Assembly: GCA_024709285.1 (NCBI GenBank)
Contig: JANJWY010000056.1
Coordinates: forward strand, 1 to 5,497
Length of the DNA stretch: 5,497 bases
Direction of reading: 5' to 3'
From: Erysipelotrichaceae bacterium
Lineage (GTDB): Bacteria > Bacillota_I > Bacilli_A > Erysipelotrichales > Erysipelotrichaceae
The translations under genes were made by a program, and so were the position numbers. This document shows positions 1-5,302 of this stretch, one piece after another. Position 1 is the first letter of the stretch. The number at the start of each line of letters is the position of its first letter. The notes below the pieces were generated by a model. It was not told the origin of the DNA. It saw only the letters and a program-made list of their open reading frames with translations, and searched no databases.

Positions 1-452
1 TATTAAAGCAGCGCGGTGTTGAAAAGACGGATATCATCGATTGCGTCTATTATTTGCAAAAACGTTATATCGCTGATTTAACACTCGATCGTATCGAATT
101 TTATGTCGATAGCGTTTTAAATAAGCGGGAAGTCCAACATGCCATTATTACGGGTATTCGGATCGATATGCTGACTGAACAAGGTGCTTTTGCTGATGAA
201 CGGTTCAATCAGTTGATCATGGATGACTATTCGTTATATGGAGTTGATGAAGTCTTGGCTTATGGCATATGTAATTTGTATGGATCGATCGCATTGACGA
301 ATTTCGGTTATATTGATAAAGTTAAGCCAGGTATCATTGGAAAACTGAATGAGCACACAAGTCAATGCAATACATTTTTAGATGACATCGTTGGTGCGAT
401 TGCAGCAGCTGCAGCCAGTAAGCTGGCACATGACAGGGAGAAAAAAGCATGA
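1..452 (+). CDS. PgpA/YutG (LtrC-like) family protein, 5'-truncated by the window edge
   Basis: The reading frame is open from base 3 up to the first ATG/TTG-type codon near 54 and reads LKQRGVEKTDIIDCVYYLQ before continuing. The gene therefore starts upstream of the window, and TTG 54 is an internal leucine. The visible protein carries the family signatures VLNKREVQHAI, LYGVDEVLA, FGYIDKVKPGIIGKL and TFLDDIVGAIAAAAA, typical of the Firmicutes YutG branch of the phosphatidylglycerophosphatase A family (Listeria LtrC, low-temperature requirement C, belongs here). E. coli PgpA removes phosphate from phosphatidylglycerophosphate at the membrane. The YutG branch looks soluble: only the Ala-rich C-terminal helix is hydrophobic, and no clear membrane span is visible. 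Whether it has that enzymatic activity is not shown by sequence. It overlaps the next gene by four bases (ATGA), so translational coupling is likely. Family assignment is secure; biochemical role is uncertain. Confidence 0.88.
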   Translation, partial: LKQRGVEKTDIIDCVYYLQKRYIADLTLDRIEFYVDSVLNKREVQHAIITGIRIDMLTEQGAFADERFNQLIMDDYSLYGVDEVLAYGICNLYGSIALTNFGYIDKVKPGIIGKLNEHTSQCNTFLDDIVGAIAAAAASKLAHDREKKA

Positions 453-853
453 AAAAATACATAGTTCTATTTATCTTACTGATTACCGTATTGGCCGGCT
501 GTACGACTGGCAGTGATGTAACGTCTATCAAAGCCAGTGATGCAATTGAGCGCTTAGATGCTGCTGAGTCCATGGTTTTGGTCATAGGCATTTCGACTTG
601 TTCTGCCTGTAAGGAATATAAACCGATCGTCCGTGAGATCGTTAAAAATTACGATGTAGAAATTTACTATGTTGAATTGGATTCAGATGTCAATACCGAT
701 GTAAATTCACTGATTGAGAAATATTTGGTGGAAGCACGATGGACGCCGACGACGTATATATTTAAAAATGGCGTACTAATCGAATCGAAAACCGGAGCTA
801 TCAAATATTCAACACTAAAGGACTGGTTGCAGTTAAATGACATTATTGAGTAA
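449..853 (+). CDS. Thioredoxin-fold lipoprotein with CSAC active site
   Basis: A 134-residue secreted protein anchored as a lipoprotein. Residues 1-17 form a signal peptide (MKK, hydrophobic core) ending in the lipobox LAGC, with Cys18 as the predicted lipidated residue. The mature part has a thioredoxin fold: strand VLVIGI (43-48), redox motif CSAC (51-54) at the start of a helix, strand IYYVELD, then a cis-Pro loop WTPTTYIFKNG with Pro100, and a C-terminal helix. Such proteins act on the outer face of the membrane as thiol-disulfide oxidoreductases; the direction (oxidase or reductase) and partner cannot be read from sequence. The variable CSAC dipeptide differs from CGPC of classical thioredoxin. 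GGGAG at 436-440 lies eight bases before the ATG, supporting this start, which overlaps the upstream stop. It lies between a PgpA-family gene and an acetyltransferase, so no partner is suggested by context. Confidence 0.85.
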   Translation: MKKYIVLFILLITVLAGCTTGSDVTSIKASDAIERLDAAESMVLVIGISTCSACKEYKPIVREIVKNYDVEIYYVELDSDVNTDVNSLIEKYLVEARWTPTTYIFKNGVLIESKTGAIKYSTLKDWLQLNDIIE

Positions 854-1637
854 TGAAATCCGTGCGGTCATCACCCGCCAGCAAATCATTGATCAATTGC
901 GTGCCAACGGTATTACCGAAGGAATGACTTTAATGGTTCATTCATCTTTGCGCGCTTTTGGTTATGTTTGCGGTGGTGCTCAGACCGTTGTGGATGCATT
1001 ACTCGAAGTTGTCGGCTATGAAGGAACGATTGTCGTACCGATGCAATCACCGGATAACAGTGAACCTGCCTATTGGCAAAATCCTCCGATAGCCATCAAT
1101 CTTTTTGATGTCGTTCGAAAGTCTCATCCGTCTTTTCATGTCAATCACAGTGATGTCAGTAAGATGGGTATCATATCGGAAAGTATCCGGCGTCGGGAGG
1201 GAAGTGTAATGACACATCATCCGTCTGCCGCATTTTGTGCGATGGGGAAGTATGCCCGATTCATTTGCCGTCATCATGATCTCGATTTTCCTTTGGGTAA
1301 AGAATCTCCGTTGGGTGCCTGTTATGACCTGAAAGCCCAAGTACTGTTGCTGGGTGTCGGATATGACAGTTGCACAGCATTGCATCTGGCTGAGTCCATC
1401 AGCTCGAAGCGGGCTGTCATTCTTCAGGGTGGAGCCGTTGAAAGCAGTGGCGGTCGGATTTGGCAGAAATACCTGGATATTGATTATGATTCTGATGATT
1501 TTAAGCATATCGGATTAGTGCTTGAACATAAAAATCTGGTGAAGAATTTTATGATCGGTAAGGCACAGGTGAAATTTTTTGAAATGCAAGTGGCTGTCGA
1601 TGAGGCGGTTGCGTGGATAAAGGAGCGGGTGGTATGA
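837..1637 (+). CDS. AAC(3)-family (antibiotic_NAT) N-acetyltransferase
   Basis: A 266-residue protein of the aminoglycoside 3-N-acetyltransferase family, about the family's usual length. Motifs in order: MVHSSLRAFG (33-42) followed by GGAQTVVDAL, TIVVPMQS (64-71), THHPSAAFCAMG (126-137), SPLGACYDL near 157-165, and GVGYDSCTALHLAE (173-186), whose His183 is in the conserved family block. Members use acetyl-CoA to acetylate an amino group. Many chromosomal Firmicutes members (YokD type) have no proven natural substrate, so antibiotic resistance should not be assumed. The start overlaps the end of the lipoprotein gene by 17 bases. No strong Shine-Dalgarno precedes it (AAAGGA near 818 is rather far), which suggests translation by coupling to the upstream gene. 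TTG 846 is a less likely alternative start. The stop overlaps the ogt start as ATGA. Confidence 0.87.
   Translation: MTLLSNEIRAVITRQQIIDQLRANGITEGMTLMVHSSLRAFGYVCGGAQTVVDALLEVVGYEGTIVVPMQSPDNSEPAYWQNPPIAINLFDVVRKSHPSFHVNHSDVSKMGIISESIRRREGSVMTHHPSAAFCAMGKYARFICRHHDLDFPLGKESPLGACYDLKAQVLLLGVGYDSCTALHLAESISSKRAVILQGGAVESSGGRIWQKYLDIDYDSDDFKHIGLVLEHKNLVKNFMIGKAQVKFFEMQVAVDEAVAWIKERVV
1619..1625 (+). promoter_or_regulatory. Ribosome binding site deciding the ogt start
   Basis: AAAGGAG ends eight bases before ATG 1634. The in-frame GTG at 1613 lies upstream of this site and has no comparable site of its own, so ATG 1634 is the start. Confidence 0.8.
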
Positions 1638-2080
1638 ACAAAGCTGTTTGCTCTTTTTTTGATGGTTCTTTGATCGTCGAGGGAAGAGAAGATGCGGTTG
1701 AGAAGGTTGATTTCAGTTTTGATCGTTTAGAGGAAAATCCGGGTTCGGGTGAGGTGCATAAAGCGATTTTGCAGATGATGGAGTATCGTGACGGAAAGCG
1801 AACAACATTTGATTTTGTATTGGATATAAATGCAACTGATTTTCGTAAGAAAGTGTTTGTTGAGTTGATGAAAGTAGGATTCGGAGAAACCGTTTCTTAT
1901 GGTGAATTGGCACGTCGTATCGGAAATCCGAAGGGTGCTCGGGCGATTGGCAATGCAATGAATCATAATCCGTGTATGATTGTCGTACCCTGTCATCGGG
2001 TCATTGGATCCAATGGCAGTCTGGTTGGATTTGCAGGAGGGCTTGAATTAAAACAACGGCTGCTCGATCTGGAGAAGTAA
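1634..2080 (+). CDS. ogt: Methylated-DNA--protein-cysteine S-methyltransferase
   Basis: A 148-residue suicide DNA-repair protein that transfers alkyl groups from O6-alkylguanine (and O4-alkylthymine) to its own cysteine. The N-terminal half (1-66) is the variable domain. The C-terminal half carries the helix-turn-helix and active site: VGFGETVSYGELARRIGNPKGARAIGNAMNHNP is the expected block (81-113), followed by VPCHRVIGSNG (118-128) with acceptor Cys120 and His121, then VGFAGGLELKQRLLDLE at the end. An additional cysteine, Cys114, lies six residues before the acceptor in NPCMIVVPC, where many homologs have a Pro or Ile. The chosen start overlaps the upstream stop by four bases. No Ada-type regulatory domain is present, so this is a stand-alone Ogt/AdaB-type protein. 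Induction by alkylation is not indicated; expression probably follows the upstream operon promoter. Confidence 0.95.
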   Translation: MNKAVCSFFDGSLIVEGREDAVEKVDFSFDRLEENPGSGEVHKAILQMMEYRDGKRTTFDFVLDINATDFRKKVFVELMKVGFGETVSYGELARRIGNPKGARAIGNAMNHNPCMIVVPCHRVIGSNGSLVGFAGGLELKQRLLDLEK

Positions 2081-2081
2081 T

Positions 2082-2975
2082 ATGAAAAGTATTGACTGGC
2101 TGATGAGCCATGGCCGTCCGTTGGACATAGCACGTTTTAAATATCATTTTGAAAATGCGAGTGTTTCCGTTGTTTTGGAAGAGTTGAGGAAGTTTCAAAA
2201 TGCGGACGGCGGATTCGGACATGGGTTGGAACCGGATGTCCGCAATCCTGATTCATCTCCCATTGCATGTTGGGTAGCGACGGAACTGTTAACAGAAATC
2301 AGCTGTTGGAATAAGCAGTTGGACATCGTGTCGGACTTGGTGGCATATTTATCGAATACACAACATAAAGAGGGACATTGGTTTAAATCTTGCATCGAGT
2401 CTAATAATGATTATCCAAGGGCCATCTGGTGGAATTATGATCCGGATAAGAATTCTGGGATATATAATCCCAGTGCGGCTTTATATGGGTTTTTGTTCTT
2501 AGTTACAAATGATTTCCAGGCTAAAAAAAGACTGGAAGAAATATTTACTTACTTTCTGGCTGATGGTGATTTGGAAATGCATGATTTAAATGTGTTGGTT
2601 CGGGCTGTTCAATATGCATGGATGGCTGACATGGAACTATCCGATGCTCTCATTGACAAAGTAAAAAAACAAATCCGACGGGGCTGTAAGGATTTTTCTG
2701 AAGGCGACCGTTTGGATTATGTGTTGCGACCTTCGGTATTCTTTCCCAACTTTCATCTTCCGTTTTTCTTGGACTTTATCGATATTTTGAAGGTGGAGTC
2801 GGTTTGGCTGATGGAAACACCGAACGCAGATGGAACATGGCCGGTACCGTGGAACTGGTATCAGTTTGAGGATGAGTTTGAGAAGATCAAGCCGGAGTGG
2901 ATGAGTGATATGATTGTCAAGAATCTGCGATTGATTCATCGGATGAATAAGGAGTCAGTGGATGTGCAGGGTTAA
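2082..2975 (+). CDS. Uncharacterised protein resembling the alpha-toroid (squalene-cyclase-like) fold
   Basis: A 297-residue protein that I recognise only at fold level. It has two repeat motifs like the QW/prenyltransferase motifs of alpha-alpha toroids: FQNADGGFGHGLEPD (38-52) and ETPNADGTWPVPWNW (245-259). Between them are amphipathic helices rich in aromatic residues, for example AIWWNYDP (114-121) and FFPNFHLPFFLDF (220-232). Proteins with this QNxDGGFGHxLEPD start occur in Firmicutes as hypothetical or prenyltransferase-like proteins. The DxDD cyclase motif is not present, and no signal peptide or membrane segment is evident, so terpene cyclisation is not supported; a carbohydrate- or lipid-related role would be a guess. 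GGAGAAG at 2071-2077 serves as ribosome binding site and lies inside the end of ogt, one base after which this gene begins. It overlaps the following gene by 14 bases. Confidence is high that it is a gene, low on function. Confidence 0.82.
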   Translation: MKSIDWLMSHGRPLDIARFKYHFENASVSVVLEELRKFQNADGGFGHGLEPDVRNPDSSPIACWVATELLTEISCWNKQLDIVSDLVAYLSNTQHKEGHWFKSCIESNNDYPRAIWWNYDPDKNSGIYNPSAALYGFLFLVTNDFQAKKRLEEIFTYFLADGDLEMHDLNVLVRAVQYAWMADMELSDALIDKVKKQIRRGCKDFSEGDRLDYVLRPSVFFPNFHLPFFLDFIDILKVESVWLMETPNADGTWPVPWNWYQFEDEFEKIKPEWMSDMIVKNLRLIHRMNKESVDVQG

Positions 2976-3387
2976 AATCGTTCAGGGAATTGAGAATACT
3001 ACAATAGCGAAAGATATTCGTGTGTCTGTGTTTGTAAATGAACAAGGCTTCTCGGATGAGTTTGATGATATCGATGAAACGGCTTGGCATATCGAAGTCT
3101 GGGAAAATGATCAGCCGGTCGCAGTCGGACGAATGTATCAGACGGATCGTTTGGGGATTTATATGATCGGTCGTATCGCTGTGATTAAAGAATGGCGTCA
3201 GAAAAACATCGGTAAAACGGTTATGGATGCTTTACAAAATCATGCGAAGCATTTGGGTGCAAATGCGATTGAACTTTCCGCACAATGTACAGCAGTCGGA
3301 TTTTATGAGAAACTGGGATATATTCAAGTCGGAGATGTTTATATGGATCAGTTTTGCCCACATATTAAAATGGTTAAACACATATAG
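2962..3387 (+). CDS. GNAT-family N-acetyltransferase (YjcF/ElaA-like)
   Basis: A 141-residue single-domain GNAT protein, which would transfer acetyl from acetyl-CoA to an unknown amine. The N-terminal block IRVSVFVNEQGFSDEFDDID (19-38) is typical of the YjcF/ElaA-like subgroup. Motif A follows: strand MIGRIAVI (68-75) and the pyrophosphate-binding loop RQKNIG (79-84), where the first glycine of the usual RxKGxG is Asn82. Motif B is the C-terminal NAIELSAQCTAVGFYEKLGY (101-120), with the conserved FYEKLGY. AAGGAG at 2949-2954 lies seven bases before the ATG and supports this start, although it overlaps the upstream gene by 14 bases. It is the last gene of the operon, and the terminator hairpin begins inside its stop codon. 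The substrate cannot be inferred. Confidence 0.88.
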   Translation: MCRVKIVQGIENTTIAKDIRVSVFVNEQGFSDEFDDIDETAWHIEVWENDQPVAVGRMYQTDRLGIYMIGRIAVIKEWRQKNIGKTVMDALQNHAKHLGANAIELSAQCTAVGFYEKLGYIQVGDVYMDQFCPHIKMVKHI

Positions 3388-3409
3388 CGCAAATGCGCTT
3401 TTTTCTTTC
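3386..3409 (+). terminator. Intrinsic terminator of the six-gene operon
   Basis: Stem AGCGC (3386-3390), loop AAAT, GCGCT (3395-3399), then a T-rich tract TTTTTTCTTT. The hairpin starts at the second base of the TAG stop codon of the GNAT gene, so the terminating ribosome covers it. Confidence 0.82.
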
Positions 3410-3420
3410 TATATATAGTA

Positions 3421-3441
3421 TAAAAAAAGACCCGAAGGTCA
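3421..3441 (-). terminator. Intrinsic terminator of the methionine sulfoxide reductase gene
   Basis: Read on the minus strand it is GACC, UUCG tetraloop, GGUC, then seven U. The stem is only four base pairs, but it has the very stable C(UUCG)G loop. The gene's TGA stop overlaps the first arm. Confidence 0.75.
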
Positions 3442-3924
3442 GTCTGTTAGAGAATCGGTCAGTAAATCGGTGATTTTACTTAACCAGGTAATATCCGTTG
3501 TGTCAAATCGGGAGAAAACCGGAGAATCAATATCAAGGACACCGATGACTTTTTCGTCTTTGATCAGAGGTATGACGAGTTCGCTGTTTGAGGCAGAGTC
3601 ACATGCGATGTGTCCAGGGAATAAGTGGACATTGTCAATTCTTTGAACTGTTTTTGTACTTGCTGCTTTTCCACAGACACCTCGGTCAAACGGAATGCGT
3701 ACGCACGCCGGGTTTCCTTGGAACGGACCAAGGACAAGTTCCTGATTTTTGTTTAAATAAAAGCCAACCCAATTGATCTTCTCTAAAAAAAGATTGAGTA
3801 AAGCACTGATGTTTGCGCAGTTGGCGATAAAATCTGACTCTCCTTCAAGCAGTGCCTGTGCTTGGGCGAGTAACAGCTGATACGCTTCAATGCGATCCGC
3901 AGGTTTTCCTTCGTATTGATACAT
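3439..3924 (-). CDS. Free methionine-(R)-sulfoxide reductase (GAF-domain fRMsr)
   Basis: A 161-residue GAF-fold enzyme that reduces free (not protein-bound) methionine-R-sulfoxide in the cytoplasm, equivalent to E. coli YebR/MsrC and Bacillus YtsP. Family signatures: INWVGFYL (50-57), LGPFQGNPACVRIPFDRGVCGKAA (65-88, with Cys74 and Cys84), and FPGHIACDSASNSELVIPL (102-120, with Cys108). The cysteine spacing of 10 and 24 residues equals that of the E. coli enzyme's Cys84/Cys94/Cys118, so the full redox set is present. A GAF ligand-binding regulatory role is unlikely, given those cysteines and the lack of any output domain. The start is supported by AAAGGAA on the minus strand (about 3932-3940). 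It is transcribed towards the six-gene operon and divergently from thiT. It appears to be a single-gene unit; its promoter was not located with confidence. Confidence 0.94.
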   Translation of the reverse strand: MYQYEGKPADRIEAYQLLLAQAQALLEGESDFIANCANISALLNLFLEKINWVGFYLNKNQELVLGPFQGNPACVRIPFDRGVCGKAASTKTVQRIDNVHLFPGHIACDSASNSELVIPLIKDEKVIGVLDIDSPVFSRFDTTDITWLSKITDLLTDSLTD

Positions 3925-3959
3925 GGCAGAGTTCCTTTCTTTTGTTTCTTTTTCGGTTA

Positions 3960-3968
3960 TGATATAAT
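3960..3968 (+). promoter_or_regulatory. thiT promoter, extended -10 (TGATATAAT)
   Basis: TG at 3960-3961, one base, then a perfect TATAAT at 3963-3968. No good -35 is seen (TTGTTT at 3942 with a 15-bp spacer is the nearest), which fits an extended -10 promoter. The predicted start near 3975 falls just before the first riboswitch helix at 3977. Confidence 0.7.
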
Positions 3969-3976
3969 CATGATGT

Positions 3977-4053
3977 GAACAGGGGAGCGTCAGCTGAGAT
4001 GTGCAAACAAACCCTTAATCACCTGATCTAGATAAAGCTAGCGTAGGGAGTTC
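3977..4053 (+). ncRNA. TPP riboswitch (THI element) aptamer
   Basis: The thiamin pyrophosphate aptamer is recognised from its conserved blocks in the correct order. P1 is GAAC (3977-3980) with GTTC (4050-4053). GGGG (3982-3985) pairs with CCC (4012-4014) for P2. The short P3 is AGC-GTCA-GCT (3986-3995). The pyrimidine-sensing CTGAGA is at 3994-3999. ACCTGAT follows at 4021-4027, P5 is CTAG-ATAAAG-CTAG (4028-4041), and the pyrophosphate-side GCGTAGGGA is at 4041-4049. It is a compact version with a very short P3. It lies directly upstream of a thiamin transporter gene, so TPP binding should switch thiT off. Confidence 0.95.
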
Positions 4054-4072
4054 CGTGTTTTTTTCCTTACGC
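4041..4072 (+). promoter_or_regulatory. Antiterminator helix of the thiT riboswitch
   Basis: GCGTAGGG (4041-4048, the 3' part of the aptamer) can pair with CCTTACGC (4065-4072), giving eight pairs including one G-U. This uses the ACGC that otherwise forms the outer left arm of the terminator (4069-4072). TPP binding would hold the first strand in the aptamer and free the terminator. The pairing was found by eye and no energies were computed. Confidence 0.75.
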
Positions 4073-4098
4073 CTCTTCTCAAACGGAGGTGTTTTTTT
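4069..4098 (+). terminator. Riboswitch terminator that also hides the thiT Shine-Dalgarno
   Basis: ACGCCTC (4069-4075) pairs with GAGGTGT (4086-4092) around a ten-base loop and is followed by a T-run to 4098, immediately before ATG 4099. GGAGG (4085-4089), the only ribosome binding site for thiT, lies in the right arm. The structure can therefore act as transcription terminator and translation block together. Confidence 0.82.
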
Positions 4099-4605
4099 AT
4101 GAGTACAAGAGATCTAGTTAAGATGTCGGCTTATTTAGCTATGTTTATCGTTTTGGACTACTTGTCCAATATGATCGGTATCTTCAAGATGCCTCAAGGC
4201 GGGACCTTAGGATTGGGCGTTGTAGCTCTGGTTTTAGCCAGTTATGACCTGGGGTGGAAAAAAGGCATTGCGGTTGGACTGATGTCAGTTTTACTTCAGT
4301 GGATGACGGGTGCGATGTGGTTTCTGAATTGGTTCCAGTTCTTTCTGGATTACCTGCTTGCTTTTGGGATTTATGGTATTGCCTGTTTGGTGCCATCAGC
4401 AAAAATCGGAAAGTTTACGTTTCTTTGGGGAATCATTGTGGTCAATCTTATCCGTCTGGCATCCCATACGCTTTCCGGGGTTTTGTATTATGGAGTGACC
4501 TGGTGGGGATCATTGGCCTATAATGGCTGGTACATGATTCCGACCATGATCGTTGCCTTGATCGTCGTGACGATGTTATTGCCTAGATTACGTATTCGCA
4601 GTTGA
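4099..4605 (+). CDS. thiT: Thiamin ECF transporter S component ThiT
   Basis: A 168-residue membrane protein, the thiamin-binding subunit of an ECF transporter; it needs the shared EcfA/EcfA'/EcfT module, not encoded here. It has about six hydrophobic segments (roughly 8-28, 36-50, 56-75, 79-97, 107-130, 145-162) and ends with a basic tail RLRIRS. Family marks are MPQGGTLGLG (31-40) after the first helix, FFLDYLLAFGIYG (81-93), LASHTLSGVLYYGVTWWG (120-137) and YNGWYMIP (141-148). Asp84-Tyr85, His123, Trp135/136 and Asn142 are plausible pocket residues by comparison with lactococcal ThiT as I remember it, where Glu84 replaces Asp; this alignment is inference. The ATG follows GGAGG by nine bases, with a U-run between. 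The TPP riboswitch upstream strongly supports thiamin as substrate. It is a single-gene unit closed by a terminator. Confidence 0.94.
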   Translation: MSTRDLVKMSAYLAMFIVLDYLSNMIGIFKMPQGGTLGLGVVALVLASYDLGWKKGIAVGLMSVLLQWMTGAMWFLNWFQFFLDYLLAFGIYGIACLVPSAKIGKFTFLWGIIVVNLIRLASHTLSGVLYYGVTWWGSLAYNGWYMIPTMIVALIVVTMLLPRLRIRS

Positions 4606-4608
4606 CTT

Positions 4609-4632
4609 AAACCTCGCAAGAGGTTTCTTTTA
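4609..4632 (+). terminator. Intrinsic terminator of thiT
   Basis: AAACCTC (4609-4615), GCAA tetraloop, GAGGTTT (4620-4626), then CTTTTATT. A perfect seven-base-pair stem with a GNRA loop starts four bases after the thiT stop. Confidence 0.88.
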
Positions 4633-4653
4633 TTATGAATCGAATATTTAAGG

Positions 4654-4682
4654 TTTTCAAGTTATTTCATATAAGATATAAT
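4654..4682 (+). promoter_or_regulatory. Promoter of the Ntdp-family phosphatase gene
   Basis: TTTTCA (4654-4659) as -35, a 17-base spacer, and a perfect TATAAT (4677-4682). The predicted start is near 4690, giving a leader of about 18 bases. The ATG at 4681 overlaps the -10 box and cannot be in this transcript. Confidence 0.75.
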
Positions 4683-4692
4683 GATAAAGCGC

Positions 4693-4700
4693 AAAGGAGG
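4693..4700 (+). promoter_or_regulatory. Ribosome binding site deciding the Ntdp start
   Basis: AAAGGAGG lies seven bases before GTG 4708 and ten before TTG 4711, but only one base before ATG 4702, which is too close. GTG 4708 is therefore favoured. Confidence 0.72.
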
Positions 4701-4707
4701 GATGTCT

Positions 4708-5244
4708 GTGTTGCCTAATGTCGGAACCAATGTTTTTATTCAGAGTTATAAGCATGATGGAACGTTGCATCGCACATGGGCGAAGGGCCTTGTTTTGCGT
4801 GCGCAGGAAGATGTCACGATTGTTGTTACCCATAAAACATGGGTGACGGAGTCGGACGGGCGCAGCTGGTATACGCGTGAACCAGCGATTTGTTTCTTCT
4901 ATCCGGATAAGTGGTTCAATATCATTTCGATGATCCGGAAGACGGGTATTTATTATTATTGTAATCTTGCCTCTCCCAGTGTGTTTGATGGTGAGGCGAT
5001 CAAGAACATTGATTATGATTTGGATGTGAAGGTTTATCCGAATCGTGCGGTCGATGTACTCGATGAAGATGAATTTGATTTGCATCGTGACCAGATGAAT
5101 TATTCGTCGGATATCATTGAAATCGTTCGGGAATCCTTGGATCAGTTGTTGCTGATGATTGAAAATGAGGAGGTTCCTTTTGACAAAGTTATCATTGAGG
5201 GGTTGTTTCAGGAGTATTTGAGGGATTTCAAGAAGAAACAGTGA
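4708..5244 (+). CDS. YgaC/Ntdp-type nucleoside tri-/diphosphatase (DUF402 domain)
   Basis: With GTG 4708 as start the protein has 178 residues, close to Bacillus YgaC, and its N terminus (LPNVGTNVFIQSYKHDG) lines up with YgaC. Family blocks: IQSYKHDGTLHR (11-22), VTESDGRSWYTREPAICFF (46-64), GIYYYCNLASP (80-90) and NIDYDLDVKVYP (100-111), followed by an acidic LDEDEFDLH (118-126). Characterised relatives hydrolyse nucleoside tri- and diphosphates with divalent metal; the Asp/Glu clusters in the DIDYDLD-like and DEDEFD blocks are the likely metal ligands. The cellular role is unsettled. It has its own promoter between the thiT terminator and the coding region, and lies upstream of an rRNA operon with no terminator seen between them. 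ATG 4681 and ATG 4702 were rejected as starts for the promoter overlap and ribosome-site spacing. Confidence 0.9.
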   Translation: MLPNVGTNVFIQSYKHDGTLHRTWAKGLVLRAQEDVTIVVTHKTWVTESDGRSWYTREPAICFFYPDKWFNIISMIRKTGIYYYCNLASPSVFDGEAIKNIDYDLDVKVYPNRAVDVLDEDEFDLHRDQMNYSSDIIEIVRESLDQLLLMIENEEVPFDKVIIEGLFQEYLRDFKKKQ

Positions 5245-5302
5245 CGCATTCGGACAGGTAGAAAATCTTATGAAAAAAAGCTTAAAAAGGAGTTAATTTT
5301 GG
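5245..5302 (+). other. A/T-rich stretch upstream of the rRNA promoter (UP-element-like)
   Basis: From about 5261 to 5300 the sequence is A- and T-run rich directly upstream of the -35, as in UP elements that bind the RNA polymerase alpha subunit at rRNA promoters. No hairpin plus T-run is seen after the phosphatase stop, so no terminator is called here. Confidence 0.5.

Noticed and set aside
54..56. TTG 54 as the start of the PgpA/YutG-family gene
   Set aside because: The frame continues upstream to the window edge and encodes residues typical of the family N terminus, with no ribosome site before 54.
403..418. GCAGCAGCTGCAGC palindrome/triplet repeat
   Set aside because: It encodes the conserved alanine run of the PgpA/YutG C terminus and is explained by codon composition.
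1047..1508. Open frame of 153 codons on the minus strand opposite the AAC(3)-family gene
   Set aside because: It lies wholly inside a well-supported gene, has no recognisable family, and looks like a codon-bias shadow.
837..1637. Aminoglycoside resistance gene with mobile origin
   Set aside because: No insertion sequence, integron or direct repeats, and translational overlap on both sides indicates a long-settled operon member.
4657..5085. Open frame of 142 codons on the minus strand opposite the Ntdp gene
   Set aside because: Low-complexity Ile/Arg-rich translation, no family likeness, and a strongly conserved protein on the other strand.
5270..5296. Short frame MKKSLKRS after the phosphatase gene
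   Set aside because: Eight codons, no ribosome binding site, within the A-rich upstream region.
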